The notes beneath the pieces were generated by a model that saw nothing but the letters and a program-made list of their open reading frames with translations, made no database searches and was not told the origin of the DNA. 64,000 nucleotides of DNA from Paraburkholderia caballeronis (GTDB taxonomy: Bacteria > Pseudomonadota > Gammaproteobacteria > Burkholderiales > Burkholderiaceae). How positions within the stretch are numbered: the first letter of the stretch is position 1; every line of letters starts with the position of its first letter. Below are positions 20,996 to 29,659 of the stretch, in pieces. The stretch is from contig NZ_FNSR01000002.1 in NCBI RefSeq assembly GCF_900104845.1, forward strand, positions 1-64,000, in the 5' to 3' direction. The position numbers and the translations under genes are program-made.

Positions 20996-21844
20996 ATGCG
21001 AAAGCAGTTCATCAGCGTCGCGCTCGCCGGCCTCGCGGGATGCCTCGCCGCGCCATTGCCCGCGCTCGCGCAAAGCCAGGCAGTCACGAACGCGCCGGCC
21101 AACGTGTATGCCGGCCCCGCGCCCGACTATCCGGTCGTCGCACAGGTGCCGGGCGGCGTATCCGTGTCGGTGATGGGATGCGTGGCCGGCTTCAGCTGGT
21201 GCGACGTCGCACTGCCCGGACTGCGCGGCTGGGTCTATGGCGGCGCGCTGTATTACCCGTATCAGGGATCGACGGTGCCGGTGCTGTCGTATGGCGCGAC
21301 GCTCGGTCTGCCAATCGTCGCGTTCTCGCTCGGCTCGTACTGGGGCAGCTTCTATCGCGACCGGCCGTGGTATCACGACCAGGGACGCTGGTCGCATCAC
21401 GCACCGCCGCGTCCGGCTCCGCCGCCGCGCTTCGATCACCGTCCACCCGGACGGCCGCCGGGCCACGGCGGGCCGCCCGGACCCGGGTTTCATCCCGGGC
21501 CTGGCGGGCGTCCGCCGGGCGGCGGACCGGGTCATGTCGGCGGCGGACATCCGCCTGGCGGTGGATCCGGTCACGGCGTCGGACGTCCGCAACCCGGTAA
21601 TCCCGGACAGCACATCGGCGGCGGACGCCCGCCCGGCGCGAACCCCGGACCGGGGCATGGCGGTGGCCGGCCACCCGGTTTCGCGCCTGGCGGCAGACCG
21701 CCCGGCGGCGGAGGTGGCGGCGGGCATCAAGGGCCGCCTCAAGGCGGTGGTCGCGGCGGCGGCGGTGGACCGCACGGCGGTGGAGGCGGTGGACCGCATG
21801 GTGGCGGCGGAGGCGGCGACCGTCCTCATGGCGGCGGCCACTGA
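20996..21844 (+). CDS. Secreted SH3-domain protein with Gly/Pro/His-rich tail
   Basis: 282 residues. A Sec signal peptide (about 1-26, cut after PLPALA) is followed by a bacterial SH3 domain (about 28-85, ANVYAGPAPDYPVVAQVPGG) and one hydrophobic stretch near 95-115. From about 140 the chain is low complexity, built of PPG, GHGG and GGG units. AGGAG lies 5 bp before the ATG. Bacterial SH3 domains often bind peptidoglycan, so a periplasmic or wall-linked role is likely. The tandem-repeat array ends directly in front of its ribosome binding site and may influence expression. Confidence 0.75.
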   Translation: MRKQFISVALAGLAGCLAAPLPALAQSQAVTNAPANVYAGPAPDYPVVAQVPGGVSVSVMGCVAGFSWCDVALPGLRGWVYGGALYYPYQGSTVPVLSYGATLGLPIVAFSLGSYWGSFYRDRPWYHDQGRWSHHAPPRPAPPPRFDHRPPGRPPGHGGPPGPGFHPGPGGRPPGGGPGHVGGGHPPGGGSGHGVGRPQPGNPGQHIGGGRPPGANPGPGHGGGRPPGFAPGGRPPGGGGGGGHQGPPQGGGRGGGGGPHGGGGGGPHGGGGGGDRPHGGGH

Positions 21845-21906
21845 CACCCTAGCCTCACACGAACGAACCGCATGACGGCGCATGCCGTCATGCGGACTAC
21901 CGATGT

Positions 21907-22887
21907 TCAGAACCGGTAGCCGATGCCGCCGAGAATCACGTCGGTGTCGCGGCTATAACGCGTCATCACGCGATTCCACGTGACCCGCGCGGCCCAGTGA
22001 TCGGTCAGCCGATACGATGCAGACACCGATACGAGCGCGGACAGAATGCCGTCCCCCGTCGAGCGCGCATCGCCGTCGCTGCCATGATGGATCGCCGCAT
22101 ACAGGCCGGCGCCCGCGCCGAGCGTGAGCCGGTCGTCGAAGAATGCGCGCGTGAGCCACAGTTGCGCGGTGCCGCCGTCGCGTCGCGCGGCCAGCCCGTT
22201 CCCCTCATGCAGATAACCGATCGTCGCATCGACGAAGTTCGTGATGCCGCGCCGGTATTCGACCGCCTCCGCCACCGATGTCTGCGAGTCGAGGCTGTTC
22301 AGGATCGTCTGCCCGGCCATCAGCGTGATTTCGTTGTTCGTCACCTTGTGCGTACGGGCCAATGCGAAGTCGCGCGGCCCCGGCGTATCCGGTGCGTCGA
22401 GCTGATAACCGATGCCGACCAGCAGCGCGGTCGTCGACGGCCCGCTCGACACCTGCACGCGGTTCAGTTGCAGGTTCGCGGTCCAGCGATGCGTCGAGTA
22501 CCACGTCGCGCGGGCGCTGTACACGACGCCCCAGCCGTGCGTGTTCGAATACCCGAGGCCCTGCTTCGCGACTTCGGTGTCGAAGTAGCGATACGGACCG
22601 ACGCCGAGCGAGAACACGAGACGCCGCTGCGCAAGCGGCAGCCTGCCCCACACTTGCACGAGCTGGCCGTCGCGATGATGGTCGGGAATGTGGCCTTCGT
22701 TGAGCCACGTCACGCTGCCCGCGAAGTATTGGCCGAACCCTTCCGTGTAATCCATCGACCATGAATACGTGTGATCGGGGCCGCTCTTCAGCGGGCCGCT
22801 ATACAGCGCGAATTCCTGAGCGGCCGCGGAACCCGAAGCAACGGCGAGGGCGGCGGCAATGACGGCGGGAGTCCAGTTTAACTTCAT
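21907..22887 (-). CDS. Outer-membrane beta-barrel protein of unknown function
   Basis: 326 residues. A Sec signal peptide (cut near SAAAQ, residue 24) is followed by alternating amphipathic strands rich in Tyr, Trp and Thr. The chain ends in an aromatic residue (GIGYRF), the usual outer-membrane insertion signal. The strand pattern (for example ATWYSTHRWTANLQLNRVQV) suggests a barrel of about 12-14 strands without large plugs. I do not recognise the family. The gene stands alone, convergent with the SH3 gene, and its ribosome binding site is weak. Confidence 0.7.
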   Translation of the reverse strand: MKLNWTPAVIAAALAVASGSAAAQEFALYSGPLKSGPDHTYSWSMDYTEGFGQYFAGSVTWLNEGHIPDHHRDGQLVQVWGRLPLAQRRLVFSLGVGPYRYFDTEVAKQGLGYSNTHGWGVVYSARATWYSTHRWTANLQLNRVQVSSGPSTTALLVGIGYQLDAPDTPGPRDFALARTHKVTNNEITLMAGQTILNSLDSQTSVAEAVEYRRGITNFVDATIGYLHEGNGLAARRDGGTAQLWLTRAFFDDRLTLGAGAGLYAAIHHGSDGDARSTGDGILSALVSVSASYRLTDHWAARVTWNRVMTRYSRDTDVILGGIGYRF

Positions 22888-23319
22888 CGTTCTTGGGTAG
22901 CCTTACGGTTGGACGGTGGGAGTCCGTCAGTTTGTTGTCGTAGTGCATTGCCCATTGTGGCAGGGAACTGTCAAACACGACGGCCACGATTGCAGCGGAG
23001 AACGAAGGACGTCCGCGAAAAATCGCTCGTGCCACGCACAAGACCCGCAGGATACTGCAACGAAAAGCCGTTCGAATACGCCGTTTTCTTTCGGCGTTTT
23101 ACAGACGCGGCATAAAGCCGGCACAGGCACTGCCGTTATCGGCAGCGTGAGGAAGGCATGCGGAAAAAGCCTGCGTTTCGCGCGGCGGCATGCGTTCCCG
23201 ACGATCGGGAAGCGGCCGCGACACGGCGAAAGGCAGGCGCGATGCAACGAGCCGGCGGCGCGCAAGCGCCGCGCGGCCCGTCATGATCGACAGCGGTTAA
23301 CGCGTGATCGAACGAGCGC
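22888..23319. other. Intergenic region, nothing recognised
   Basis: 432 bp with mixed base composition upstream of the outer-membrane protein gene and downstream of the 51-residue gene. Several short open frames lack ribosome binding sites. No repeat or RNA structure stands out. Confidence 0.4.
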
Positions 23320-23475
23320 TTAACGCACCCAGTGGCACACGCGCACCGGATGATGGTGTTGGTGATCGATGTGGCAAACCTTGTGGCGCGGTGCGGCGAA
23401 TGCGCTCAGCGGCGCGGCGAGAGCAGCACAGCAGACGAGGGCGGACAGCGTGGCGATGGACTTGAAAGCTTTCAT
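23320..23475 (-). CDS. Small secreted His/Cys-rich protein
   Basis: 51 residues. MKAFKSIATLSALVCCAALA is a clear Sec signal peptide, cleaved near SAFA. The mature part is only about 25 residues, with the pattern KVCHIDHQHHHPVRVCHWVR: two Cys and many His that could bind metal or form a disulfide. The ATG at 23475 starts the signal directly, and nine upstream in-frame codons are not needed. Similar tiny exported proteins occur in Burkholderia, but the function is unknown. Confidence 0.6.
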   Translation of the reverse strand: MKAFKSIATLSALVCCAALAAPLSAFAAPRHKVCHIDHQHHHPVRVCHWVR

Positions 23476-23624
23476 GCTCGGTTCTCTGGACGACGATGAC
23501 ATGCGAACGGATCGCGGGAACGCGAACTGTAACGCATGATGCCGCGCGCTATGTTACGCGGATGTAACCGTGGTAGCGCCGGATGTCCACCCCTTGACAG
23601 ACGCGCGCCGACCCTGCCTCACAT

Positions 23625-23834
23625 TCAGGCCGGCCGGGCATCGGACGCGCCGAGGCTCTGCAACAGACGTTCGCCGAGGCCGGTGAGCCGCAACGCGCAC
23701 GCGTCGTCGCCGTCGTCGATCATCTCGACGAGCCGGTAGTGCCGCAGCGCGAGCAGATCGTCGTCGAGCGAATGGATGAGCGAACCGGTATCGCGAACGC
23801 GCAGCAGCGCGGACAACTCGTGCGGACTGAGCAT
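23625..23834 (-). CDS. Small hypothetical protein, possible winged-helix fold
   Basis: 69 residues, acidic. The AGGAGAGG site 5 bp before the ATG is strong and argues for a real gene. The sequence MLSPHELSALLRVRDTGSLI, then LLALRHYRLVEMIDDG and LRLTGLGERLLQSLG, looks like the helices and wing of a small winged-helix domain of the kind that predicts a positive or negative strand turn after a Leu-rich recognition helix. There is no partner domain. It lies next to the MBL pseudogene. Confidence 0.6.
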   Translation of the reverse strand: MLSPHELSALLRVRDTGSLIHSLDDDLLALRHYRLVEMIDDGDDACALRLTGLGERLLQSLGASDARPA

Positions 23835-23989
23835 GGACCTCTCCTCGGCAGGAATCCCACCGGTCACAGCATAGCGAACCCATCGTACAGTTTCGCTACA
23901 GTCGTGTTTCACCGTATTACCGCTGTGTGGCAATGCAAGGCCACGCAGCACCGGCTGCGCTATCGCGCGACGCGGTTGTCGCACCAGGG

Positions 23990-24525
23990 GCCGCGTATTT
24001 TGCGTATCGCGCACATGCCGCGCGCGTCCGGCCCCGTGTATGCACGCCCGGCACCGCCGATCTGTGCGAGGTGCTGCTGCACGACGCCGCGAAGCTCCTG
24101 GAAGAAGAAGCCGTTTATGCGAACCGGCACGGCTATTCGAAGCACCGCCCCGCGCTGCGCGTTGTACGCGACCGACGACGCAGAGTACGCGTTGAAGCGG
24201 CTGAGGCCGCGCGACTTCGAAACCCCGGTCGGGATCACGAAAGAGATCGGCTTCGGATTCCGGCCGGCACGCGCGGCGCTGGCCGCGAACGAACCGGCGA
24301 TCAAGATTCACGGCTAGCACGTGAGCGTGCGCGCGCGTCGAAACGGTCGCGTCGCTGTCCGCGCGTGCGGACTATGACGAGGTGCTCGGGTGGCTCGGCA
24401 CGTTGCGCGAGCCGCCCGCGCGCAGGTTCGTCACGCACGGCGAACCCGCGGCCGCCGACTCGTTGCGGCGCAGGATCGAAGAGACGCTGCACGGGTCGTG
24501 CGAAGTGCCGCAGTGGCGCGACTGA
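23990..24525 (+). pseudogene. Decayed MBL-fold (beta-CASP) RNA exonuclease-like gene
   Basis: Three pieces of one protein are readable in different frames. Piece 1, about 24050-24155: DLCEVLLHDAAKLLEEEA and YANRHGYSKHRPAL. Piece 2, after a frameshift near 24160 to the stop at 24317: YATDDAEYALKRLRPRDFET and the following strand. Piece 3, 24340-24525: ADYDEVLGWLGTLREPPARR and FVTHGEPAAADSLRRRIEET to the stop TGA at 24523-24525. These match the order of segments in metallo-beta-lactamase/beta-CASP RNA-processing nucleases. The N-terminal metal-binding HxHxDH part and most of the beta-CASP domain are missing, and an earlier frameshift lies near 24043. No functional product is possible. Confidence 0.75.
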
Positions 24526-24610
24526 AAACGGGCTTGTGACGGAAGCGGCCCGCACGCAGCGAAAACCGCGCGACGCGCGATACACGACGCGCCGCGCGGG
24601 CGAACGTCGA

Positions 24611-25048
24611 CTAGCCGATTTCGAGCCGCCTGCTCGACGCCGCGGCCTTCTTCGGCAGCGTCAACGTCAGCACGCCGTCCTGGTACTGCGCGCTCGCGGC
24701 CGCGTCGTCGATGTCGGTCGCGAGCGTGAACGAACGGCTCACGCTGCCCGCATAACGTTCGCGGCGTATCACACGCTCGCCTTCTTTCAGTTCGGCGTCG
24801 CGCTCGATCTTCGCGGCGATCGACACCTGGCCGCCGTCGATCTTCACGTCGATATCCTTCCGGTCCACGCCCGGCAGTTCGGCCTTCACCGTATAGGCCG
24901 AGTCGCTCTCGGTGACGTCGAGCCGGATGCTCACCGCCTGCTGCCCTTCCTCGCCGCCGATCACGCCGCGCAGCGGGCGGAACAATCCCTGGAACAGATC
25001 GGGCACGCCTTCCATCGAGAACGGGTCGTAACGCGTCATGTTGCTCAT
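24611..25048 (-). CDS. Hsp20-family small heat-shock protein
   Basis: 145 residues, normal for the family. The alpha-crystallin domain spans about 40-140 with VKAELPGVDRKDIDVKIDGG and the GVLTLTLPKK motif before the C-terminus. Small heat-shock proteins form oligomers that hold unfolded proteins for refolding by DnaK and ClpB. GGAGA upstream fixes the start. It follows phaC on the same strand after 170 bp, with a hairpin between them. In the B. cenocepacia low-oxygen locus an Hsp20 gene lies in similar company, so low-oxygen control is plausible. Confidence 0.92.
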   Translation of the reverse strand: MSNMTRYDPFSMEGVPDLFQGLFRPLRGVIGGEEGQQAVSIRLDVTESDSAYTVKAELPGVDRKDIDVKIDGGQVSIAAKIERDAELKEGERVIRRERYAGSVSRSFTLATDIDDAAASAQYQDGVLTLTLPKKAAASSRRLEIG

Positions 25049-25143
25049 CGCTGTCTCCTTCGGAAACTCCGGTTGCCGAATGTCGTCCGGACCGCGTTCG
25101 CGGGTTGCCGCTTCACAGGTCCGCGATTGCGCGGCCGGACCCC

Positions 25144-25177
25144 GACGCCGCCGGCGGCAGATAGCGCCGCCGGCGTC
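25144..25177 (-). other. Hairpin between phaC and hsp20
   Basis: 13-bp stem with one mismatch (GACGCCGCCGGCG against CGCCGCCGGCGTC) and an 8-base loop. No T-run follows in the minus direction, so it may protect the phaC mRNA end or partly attenuate read-through into hsp20 rather than stop transcription. Confidence 0.45.
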
Positions 25178-25217
25178 GATATTCACATCGCGCGCTCGCG
25201 CGGACGGCGCGCGATGC

Positions 25218-27206
25218 TCATCGCTCGAAGATATACGCACCCGGCGCATCCGCCAGTCCGCCTTCGACCGCGCGCGCGTCGATCGCACCGTGCGACTGCT
25301 GATGCAGCCACGACGCCCAGCCCGTCCACCACGATCCTTCGACCGGCGCGGTCGCGTCGAAGTATTCCTGCTGGCTGCGATACGGCGCGCCGCGCCCGCG
25401 GGTCGCGCTGCGGTAGTAGCGGCGCGGATGCCCCGGCTCCGACACGATCCCCGCGTTGTGACCGCCTGCGGTCAGCACGAACGTCAGCGGGTTGTGCGTG
25501 TACAGCAGCAGCTTGTACACGGACCGCCACGGCGACACGTGATCGCGCTCCGTGCCGACGACGAACATCGGCTGCTCGATATCGGACAGCGCGACCGGCC
25601 GGCCATCGACGCAATAACGCCCGTCCGCGAGATCGTTGTTCATGAACAGGTCGTTCAGATACTCGATATGCATCCGGTACGGCATCCGCGTGGTGTCCGC
25701 GTTCCATGCCATCAGGTCGTTCGGCTTCAGCCGCCGGCCCATCAGGTATTCGCTCATCATTCGCGACCACACGAGGTCGCGCGCGTTCAGCAACTGGAAC
25801 GTCGCGGCCATCTGCGAGCCGTCGAGATAACCCTGCCGCCACATCAATGCGTCGAGCGCGGCCAGTTCGCTCGCGTCGATGAAGAGGCCGAGTTCGCCCG
25901 GCTCGGTGAAGTCGGTCTGCGCGGCGAGCAGCGACACGCTCGCCAGTTCGGCCGCGCGGCCGTCGCGCGCGAGCGCCGCCGCCGCGATCGCGAGCAGCGT
26001 GCCGCCGAGGCAGTAGCCGACCGCGTGCACCGGCTCGCCGCAACGCGCGCGCACTTCGTCGAGCGCGGCCAGCGCGCCGCGTTGCAGGTAGTCGTTCAGG
26101 CGCAGGCCGCGCGCCTCGGCGCCGGGGTTGTGCCACGACAGCACGAACACCGTGAAGCCCTGCTCGACCAGATAACGGATCATCGAGTTGTGCGGCTGCA
26201 GGTCGAGGATGTAGTACTTCATGATCCACGACGGCACGATGAACACCGGCTCGCGCGCGACAGTCGGCGTCAGCGGATCGTATTGCAGCAGCTCGCACAG
26301 GTCGTTGCGCCACACCACCTTGCCGGGCGTGATCGCGACGTCGCGGCCCGGCTCGTATTCGAGCGGCGCATGCACCGGCGCGCCGCCGACGTGCTTCGCG
26401 AGATCCGAAACATCCTCGCCCCAGTGGCGCAGGCCCGCGACGAAGTTCATGCCGCCGCTGCGCGCCGCGGTCTCCAGCACGACCGGGTTGGTCGCGACGA
26501 AGTTGCCCGGCGAGCACGCGTCGATCCACTGCCGCGCCATAAAACGCACGACGTCCTCGTGATGGCGATCGACGCCCGGCACGCCGCTCGTCGCGCTTGA
26601 CCACCACTGCTGCGTGCGCAGGAACGCATCGCGATACGCGCTGAACGGCCAGATCGACCACGCCGGCTCCTTGAAGCGCGGGTCCGCCACGGTGGTGTGC
26701 GATGCGGAGGAAGCAGCGATAGCCGTGCCGCCGCCCGCGTCCGCATCCTGCCCGGCTTCCTCGGGCGCGCCGGGCAGCGCGAAACGGACCGCGGCCGCCG
26801 CGTTGCGCCATGCCTGCGCGCCGAGTTCGAGGCACTTGCCCGGCGAGATCGCGAGATGCATGCCCCAGTCGAGACACGCGAGCGCGGCCGAGATCGGCGA
26901 CAACCCGCCGGTCAACATCGCGACGCCCGCATGGGCGACCAGATCAAGCGAATCGTCATGCAGGCGGCCCGGCGGCATGCAGTCGCGCGGACGCGTCTTG
27001 TGAGCGGCGAGCGTCGCGGCGTCCGCGTCCGGCATGTTCGCGTCAACCGTCGTTGCCGCGACGGGATGCGCTGACGTGCCGGGTTCCGTCGTGGCGGCGG
27101 CAGGCATCGCGACCGTGGCCGCGAGCGCTCCTTCTCCATGCGGCGCGTTGACGGCGGCAATGGCCGCTTTTGTTTTTCCCCGTGGCTTCGTCGTCGGTGT
27201 CGTCAT
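25218..27206 (-). CDS. phaC: Class I polyhydroxyalkanoate synthase
   Basis: 662 residues. It polymerises (R)-3-hydroxyacyl-CoA, mainly 3-hydroxybutyryl-CoA, on PHA granules. The lipase-like box VGYCLGG holds nucleophile Cys399. The catalytic Asp (GTERDHVSPW) and His (GGHNAGIV) follow in order. The first 80 residues are a low-complexity Ala/Thr/Pro extension, making it longer than the ~590-residue type enzyme. The ATG overlaps the phaB stop (ATGA), so translation is coupled. The gene has no phaA thiolase beside it, so it is likely a second PHA synthase, tied to the stress island around it. Confidence 0.93.
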   Translation of the reverse strand: MTTPTTKPRGKTKAAIAAVNAPHGEGALAATVAMPAAATTEPGTSAHPVAATTVDANMPDADAATLAAHKTRPRDCMPPGRLHDDSLDLVAHAGVAMLTGGLSPISAALACLDWGMHLAISPGKCLELGAQAWRNAAAAVRFALPGAPEEAGQDADAGGGTAIAASSASHTTVADPRFKEPAWSIWPFSAYRDAFLRTQQWWSSATSGVPGVDRHHEDVVRFMARQWIDACSPGNFVATNPVVLETAARSGGMNFVAGLRHWGEDVSDLAKHVGGAPVHAPLEYEPGRDVAITPGKVVWRNDLCELLQYDPLTPTVAREPVFIVPSWIMKYYILDLQPHNSMIRYLVEQGFTVFVLSWHNPGAEARGLRLNDYLQRGALAALDEVRARCGEPVHAVGYCLGGTLLAIAAAALARDGRAAELASVSLLAAQTDFTEPGELGLFIDASELAALDALMWRQGYLDGSQMAATFQLLNARDLVWSRMMSEYLMGRRLKPNDLMAWNADTTRMPYRMHIEYLNDLFMNNDLADGRYCVDGRPVALSDIEQPMFVVGTERDHVSPWRSVYKLLLYTHNPLTFVLTAGGHNAGIVSEPGHPRRYYRSATRGRGAPYRSQQEYFDATAPVEGSWWTGWASWLHQQSHGAIDARAVEGGLADAPGAYIFER

Positions 27207-27949
27207 TGCATGTGCATCCCGCCGTTGATCGCGATGTCCGCGCCGGTGATGAACGCCGCGTCGTCCGAGCACAGGAACGCGATCAACGCCGCGACTTCGT
27301 CCGGCTGGCCGAGGCGTCCCACCGGAATCTGCGGCAGGATCTTCGCTTCCAGCACGTCGTGCGGCACCGCTTCGACCATCGCGGTCGCGAGATAACCGGG
27401 CGACACCGTGTTCACCGTCACGCCCTTCTTCGCGACTTCGAGCGCGAGCGACTTCGTGAAGCCGTGCAGCCCCGCCTTCGCGGCCGCATAGTTGGTCTGC
27501 CCGAACGCGCCGCGCGAGCCGTTCACCGAACCGATGTTCACGATGCGGCCGAAGCCGCGTTCGATCATCCCCGGCACGAACGGCTTCGTCACGTTGAACA
27601 GCGCGTCGAGGTCCGTGCGCACCACCGCGTCCCAGTCCGCCTTCGTCATCTTCACGAACGTGCGGTCGCACGTGATGCCCGCGTTGTTGACCAGCACGTC
27701 GATCTGGCCCAGGTCTTCCAGCACGCGCCGCGCGGCGCGCTCGCACGACTCGAAGTCCGACACGTCGAGTTCGTATGCGTTGAAGCGGCGGCCCGCCGCC
27801 TGCTCGTTTTCGAGCCACGCGGCCGCGTGGGTGCTGTGCACCGAGCGCGTGACCGCGACCATCATCCCCGCGTCGTGCAACCGCCGGCTGACCGCCTCGC
27901 CGAGACCGCCCATGCCGCCCGTCACGAACGCCACGCGCCTAGCCGACAT
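27203..27949 (-). CDS. phaB: NADPH-dependent acetoacetyl-CoA reductase
   Basis: 248 residues, a short-chain dehydrogenase of normal PhaB length. It has VTGGMGGLGEAV (the dinucleotide-binding Gly motif), NNAG, and the catalytic Ser and Tyr-x3-Lys (NIGSVNGSRGAFGQTNYAAA). The C-terminal TGADIAINGGMHMQ ending is typical of PhaB. It makes (R)-3-hydroxybutyryl-CoA for PhaC. Its start lies inside the end of the phasin-like gene (11-bp overlap) and its stop overlaps the phaC start, so the three are made from one message. Confidence 0.92.
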   Translation of the reverse strand: MSARRVAFVTGGMGGLGEAVSRRLHDAGMMVAVTRSVHSTHAAAWLENEQAAGRRFNAYELDVSDFESCERAARRVLEDLGQIDVLVNNAGITCDRTFVKMTKADWDAVVRTDLDALFNVTKPFVPGMIERGFGRIVNIGSVNGSRGAFGQTNYAAAKAGLHGFTKSLALEVAKKGVTVNTVSPGYLATAMVEAVPHDVLEAKILPQIPVGRLGQPDEVAALIAFLCSDDAAFITGADIAINGGMHMQ

Positions 27950-28454
27950 GGTGCGCTCCCCGTGGACGCGAGTCGCGTGCGCGCGTCGCCGCGCCCTTGC
28001 CCGCCGCCGCGTCGGCCGGATGCATCGCGCTGGCCGCCGACACCGCGCGCTCGAACGCGGCCATCCATTCGCGCATCGGCAGCGCCGCGCCGCCGGCCGC
28101 GCCCTGTTGAAGCCCGCTCACCGAGTCCTGCCACTGCTGCATCGCCTCGCGCGCGGTGTCGCTCCATGCGCCGGCGCCTTGCATCGCGGCCGCGACGCCT
28201 TCCTGCCAGATCGTGGCGCTCGTGCTCAGGTAATCGCGCCACACCGCCTGGCTGCCAGCCGCGAAGTCGTTCCAGTCCTTCGCGTCGCGCAGCGCCTCGA
28301 ACGTGCCGCGCAGCGCATCGCGGTCGCGCTCGAAGCGGTGCTGCTGCAACGCGAGCCAGTGCTCGTTCCATTGCTGACTCGCCGACATCATCTGCAGCGC
28401 CGCACACGCATTCGCCCGGCATGCGTCGAACGGCGGGTTGGAAGCGGTAACCAT
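27939..28454 (-). CDS. Phasin-like PHA granule-associated protein
   Basis: 171 residues, mostly amphipathic helix rich in Ala, Gln and Trp (WNEHWLALQQHRFERDRDAL, later DSVSGLQQGAAGGAALPM). Phasins coat PHA granules and set their number and size. No known domain stands out, so the call rests on helical character plus its place as the first gene of the phasin-phaB-phaC operon. GAGGAC before the ATG supports the start at 28454. The longer frame to 28598 lacks a site. Confidence 0.7.
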   Translation of the reverse strand: MVTASNPPFDACRANACAALQMMSASQQWNEHWLALQQHRFERDRDALRGTFEALRDAKDWNDFAAGSQAVWRDYLSTSATIWQEGVAAAMQGAGAWSDTAREAMQQWQDSVSGLQQGAAGGAALPMREWMAAFERAVSAASAMHPADAAAGKGAATRARDSRPRGAHHVG

Positions 28455-28954
28455 GATCTCTGTCCTCACAAGATGGAAAGCCCGACGCGAGTCGGGAAAC
28501 GCTTCGCCCGCGCGCGCCGCCGTCCGCATCGCGCGGCGCAGGTCGCGTACGCTCGCATCGGCCGCGCCCCGTGCCGGCGCGAAAACGCGCGCCGGCATCG
28601 GCCGATGGCGGCGATGCGACGGTCACGGATTGCGGCGAGATGCAGACGAATGCTGCCGGGTGTTGCGGTGTGCGCCGCAACATGCTTCGGACTACGGGTC
28701 GAGGCGTGCGGCGGCGTCACGTCCCATCATAGGCACGAACAAACGAACGCGCGTGACGGATGTGTGGACGGTGCGCGTCGCGGCCCGCGGGACGCCGCGC
28801 GAAAGCCCGTCGCATGCGCGCGCCCGCACATGTCGCGACCGATCGCCGCGTATGGAAACCTTCCGTCCGGGACCGCATAAAGCGCATAAAAACGCGAAGC
28901 GCCGCGCGTCGGCAAGCGGCCGAGGCGCGGCGCTTCGAACAGCAGGCGGCACGC
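28455..28954. other. Intergenic region upstream of the PHA operon
   Basis: 500 bp. Apart from the terminator at 28895-28937 I see no gene. It should hold the PHA-operon promoter, but I found neither a convincing sigma-70 pair nor an FNR/ANR-type TTGAT-N4-ATCAA box. Confidence 0.45.
28889..28937 (-). terminator. Rho-independent terminator of the universal-stress gene
   Basis: Perfect 13-bp stem (CGAAGCGCCGCGC with GCGCGGCGCTTCG) at 28895-28937, followed in the minus direction by GTTTTTATG. It lies 18 bp past the stop of the universal stress gene and insulates it from the PHA operon. Confidence 0.75.
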
Positions 28955-29416
28955 TCAGGCGGCCGCCGGTTCCTCGTAACGCACGAGCATCACCGGCCGG
29001 TCGGCCATCCGCAGGAACGATTCGGCGACGCTGCCGAGCAGCAGCCGCTTCATGCCGGACAGCCCGCGCGTGCCCATCACGATCAGGTCCACGTCCTCCT
29101 CGGCGGCGATCCGGTAGATCACCGCGGCGATCTCCTCGCCGTGCGAGTCGGCCGCGCGCACCGTGCCGGACACCTGCGCGGCCTCGAAGCGCGCCTTCGC
29201 GTCCTCCAGCGCGGCGGTCGCGACGTCGTGCTCGGCGGAATCGCGCGTCTGCTCCTCCGCGAAACCGGATGCGACATCGACGAGCCGCGCCGGATGCAGC
29301 ACGATGGACAGCGCGATGACCCTGCCGCCGGTCGCCTTCGCGACCTTGATCGCCTCGTCGACCGCGCGCTCCGCGCTGCGGCTGCCATCGACCGCGACCA
29401 GAATCTGCTTGTACAT
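28955..29416 (-). CDS. Universal stress protein (UspA family)
   Basis: 153 residues. The nucleotide-binding fold starts MYKQILVAVDGSRSAERAVD and ends with the ATP motif GTRGLSGMKRLLLGSVAE (G-x2-G-x9-G-S), so it belongs to the ATP-binding class. Such proteins help survival in growth arrest, low oxygen and other stress. GGAGG six bases before the ATG is an excellent site. It lies between the PHA operon and the alcohol dehydrogenase gene, the company kept by Usp genes in the Burkholderia low-oxygen locus. Confidence 0.93.
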   Translation of the reverse strand: MYKQILVAVDGSRSAERAVDEAIKVAKATGGRVIALSIVLHPARLVDVASGFAEEQTRDSAEHDVATAALEDAKARFEAAQVSGTVRAADSHGEEIAAVIYRIAAEEDVDLIVMGTRGLSGMKRLLLGSVAESFLRMADRPVMLVRYEEPAAA

Positions 29417-29659
29417 CGCTACCTCCCGGGCGTCGCCCATGAGCGCCGGTTTCGCTTCACGCCACGCCCGCAGGCGCGCCGCGAAGGATGACCGGCCGTT
29501 GTGTGTCGCGGACCGCAGGCGGCCCGCTCCGTCGGATTCGTACCAATTCGTGCCCATTGATGGGATACAGATACCGCAAAACAGGTCCGGATGAGCGGCG
29601 TTTCGCTGCGGCCGCTCGTCGCGCCCGATCGCCCCACCGCGCCCGACGCAGTGAAGCCG

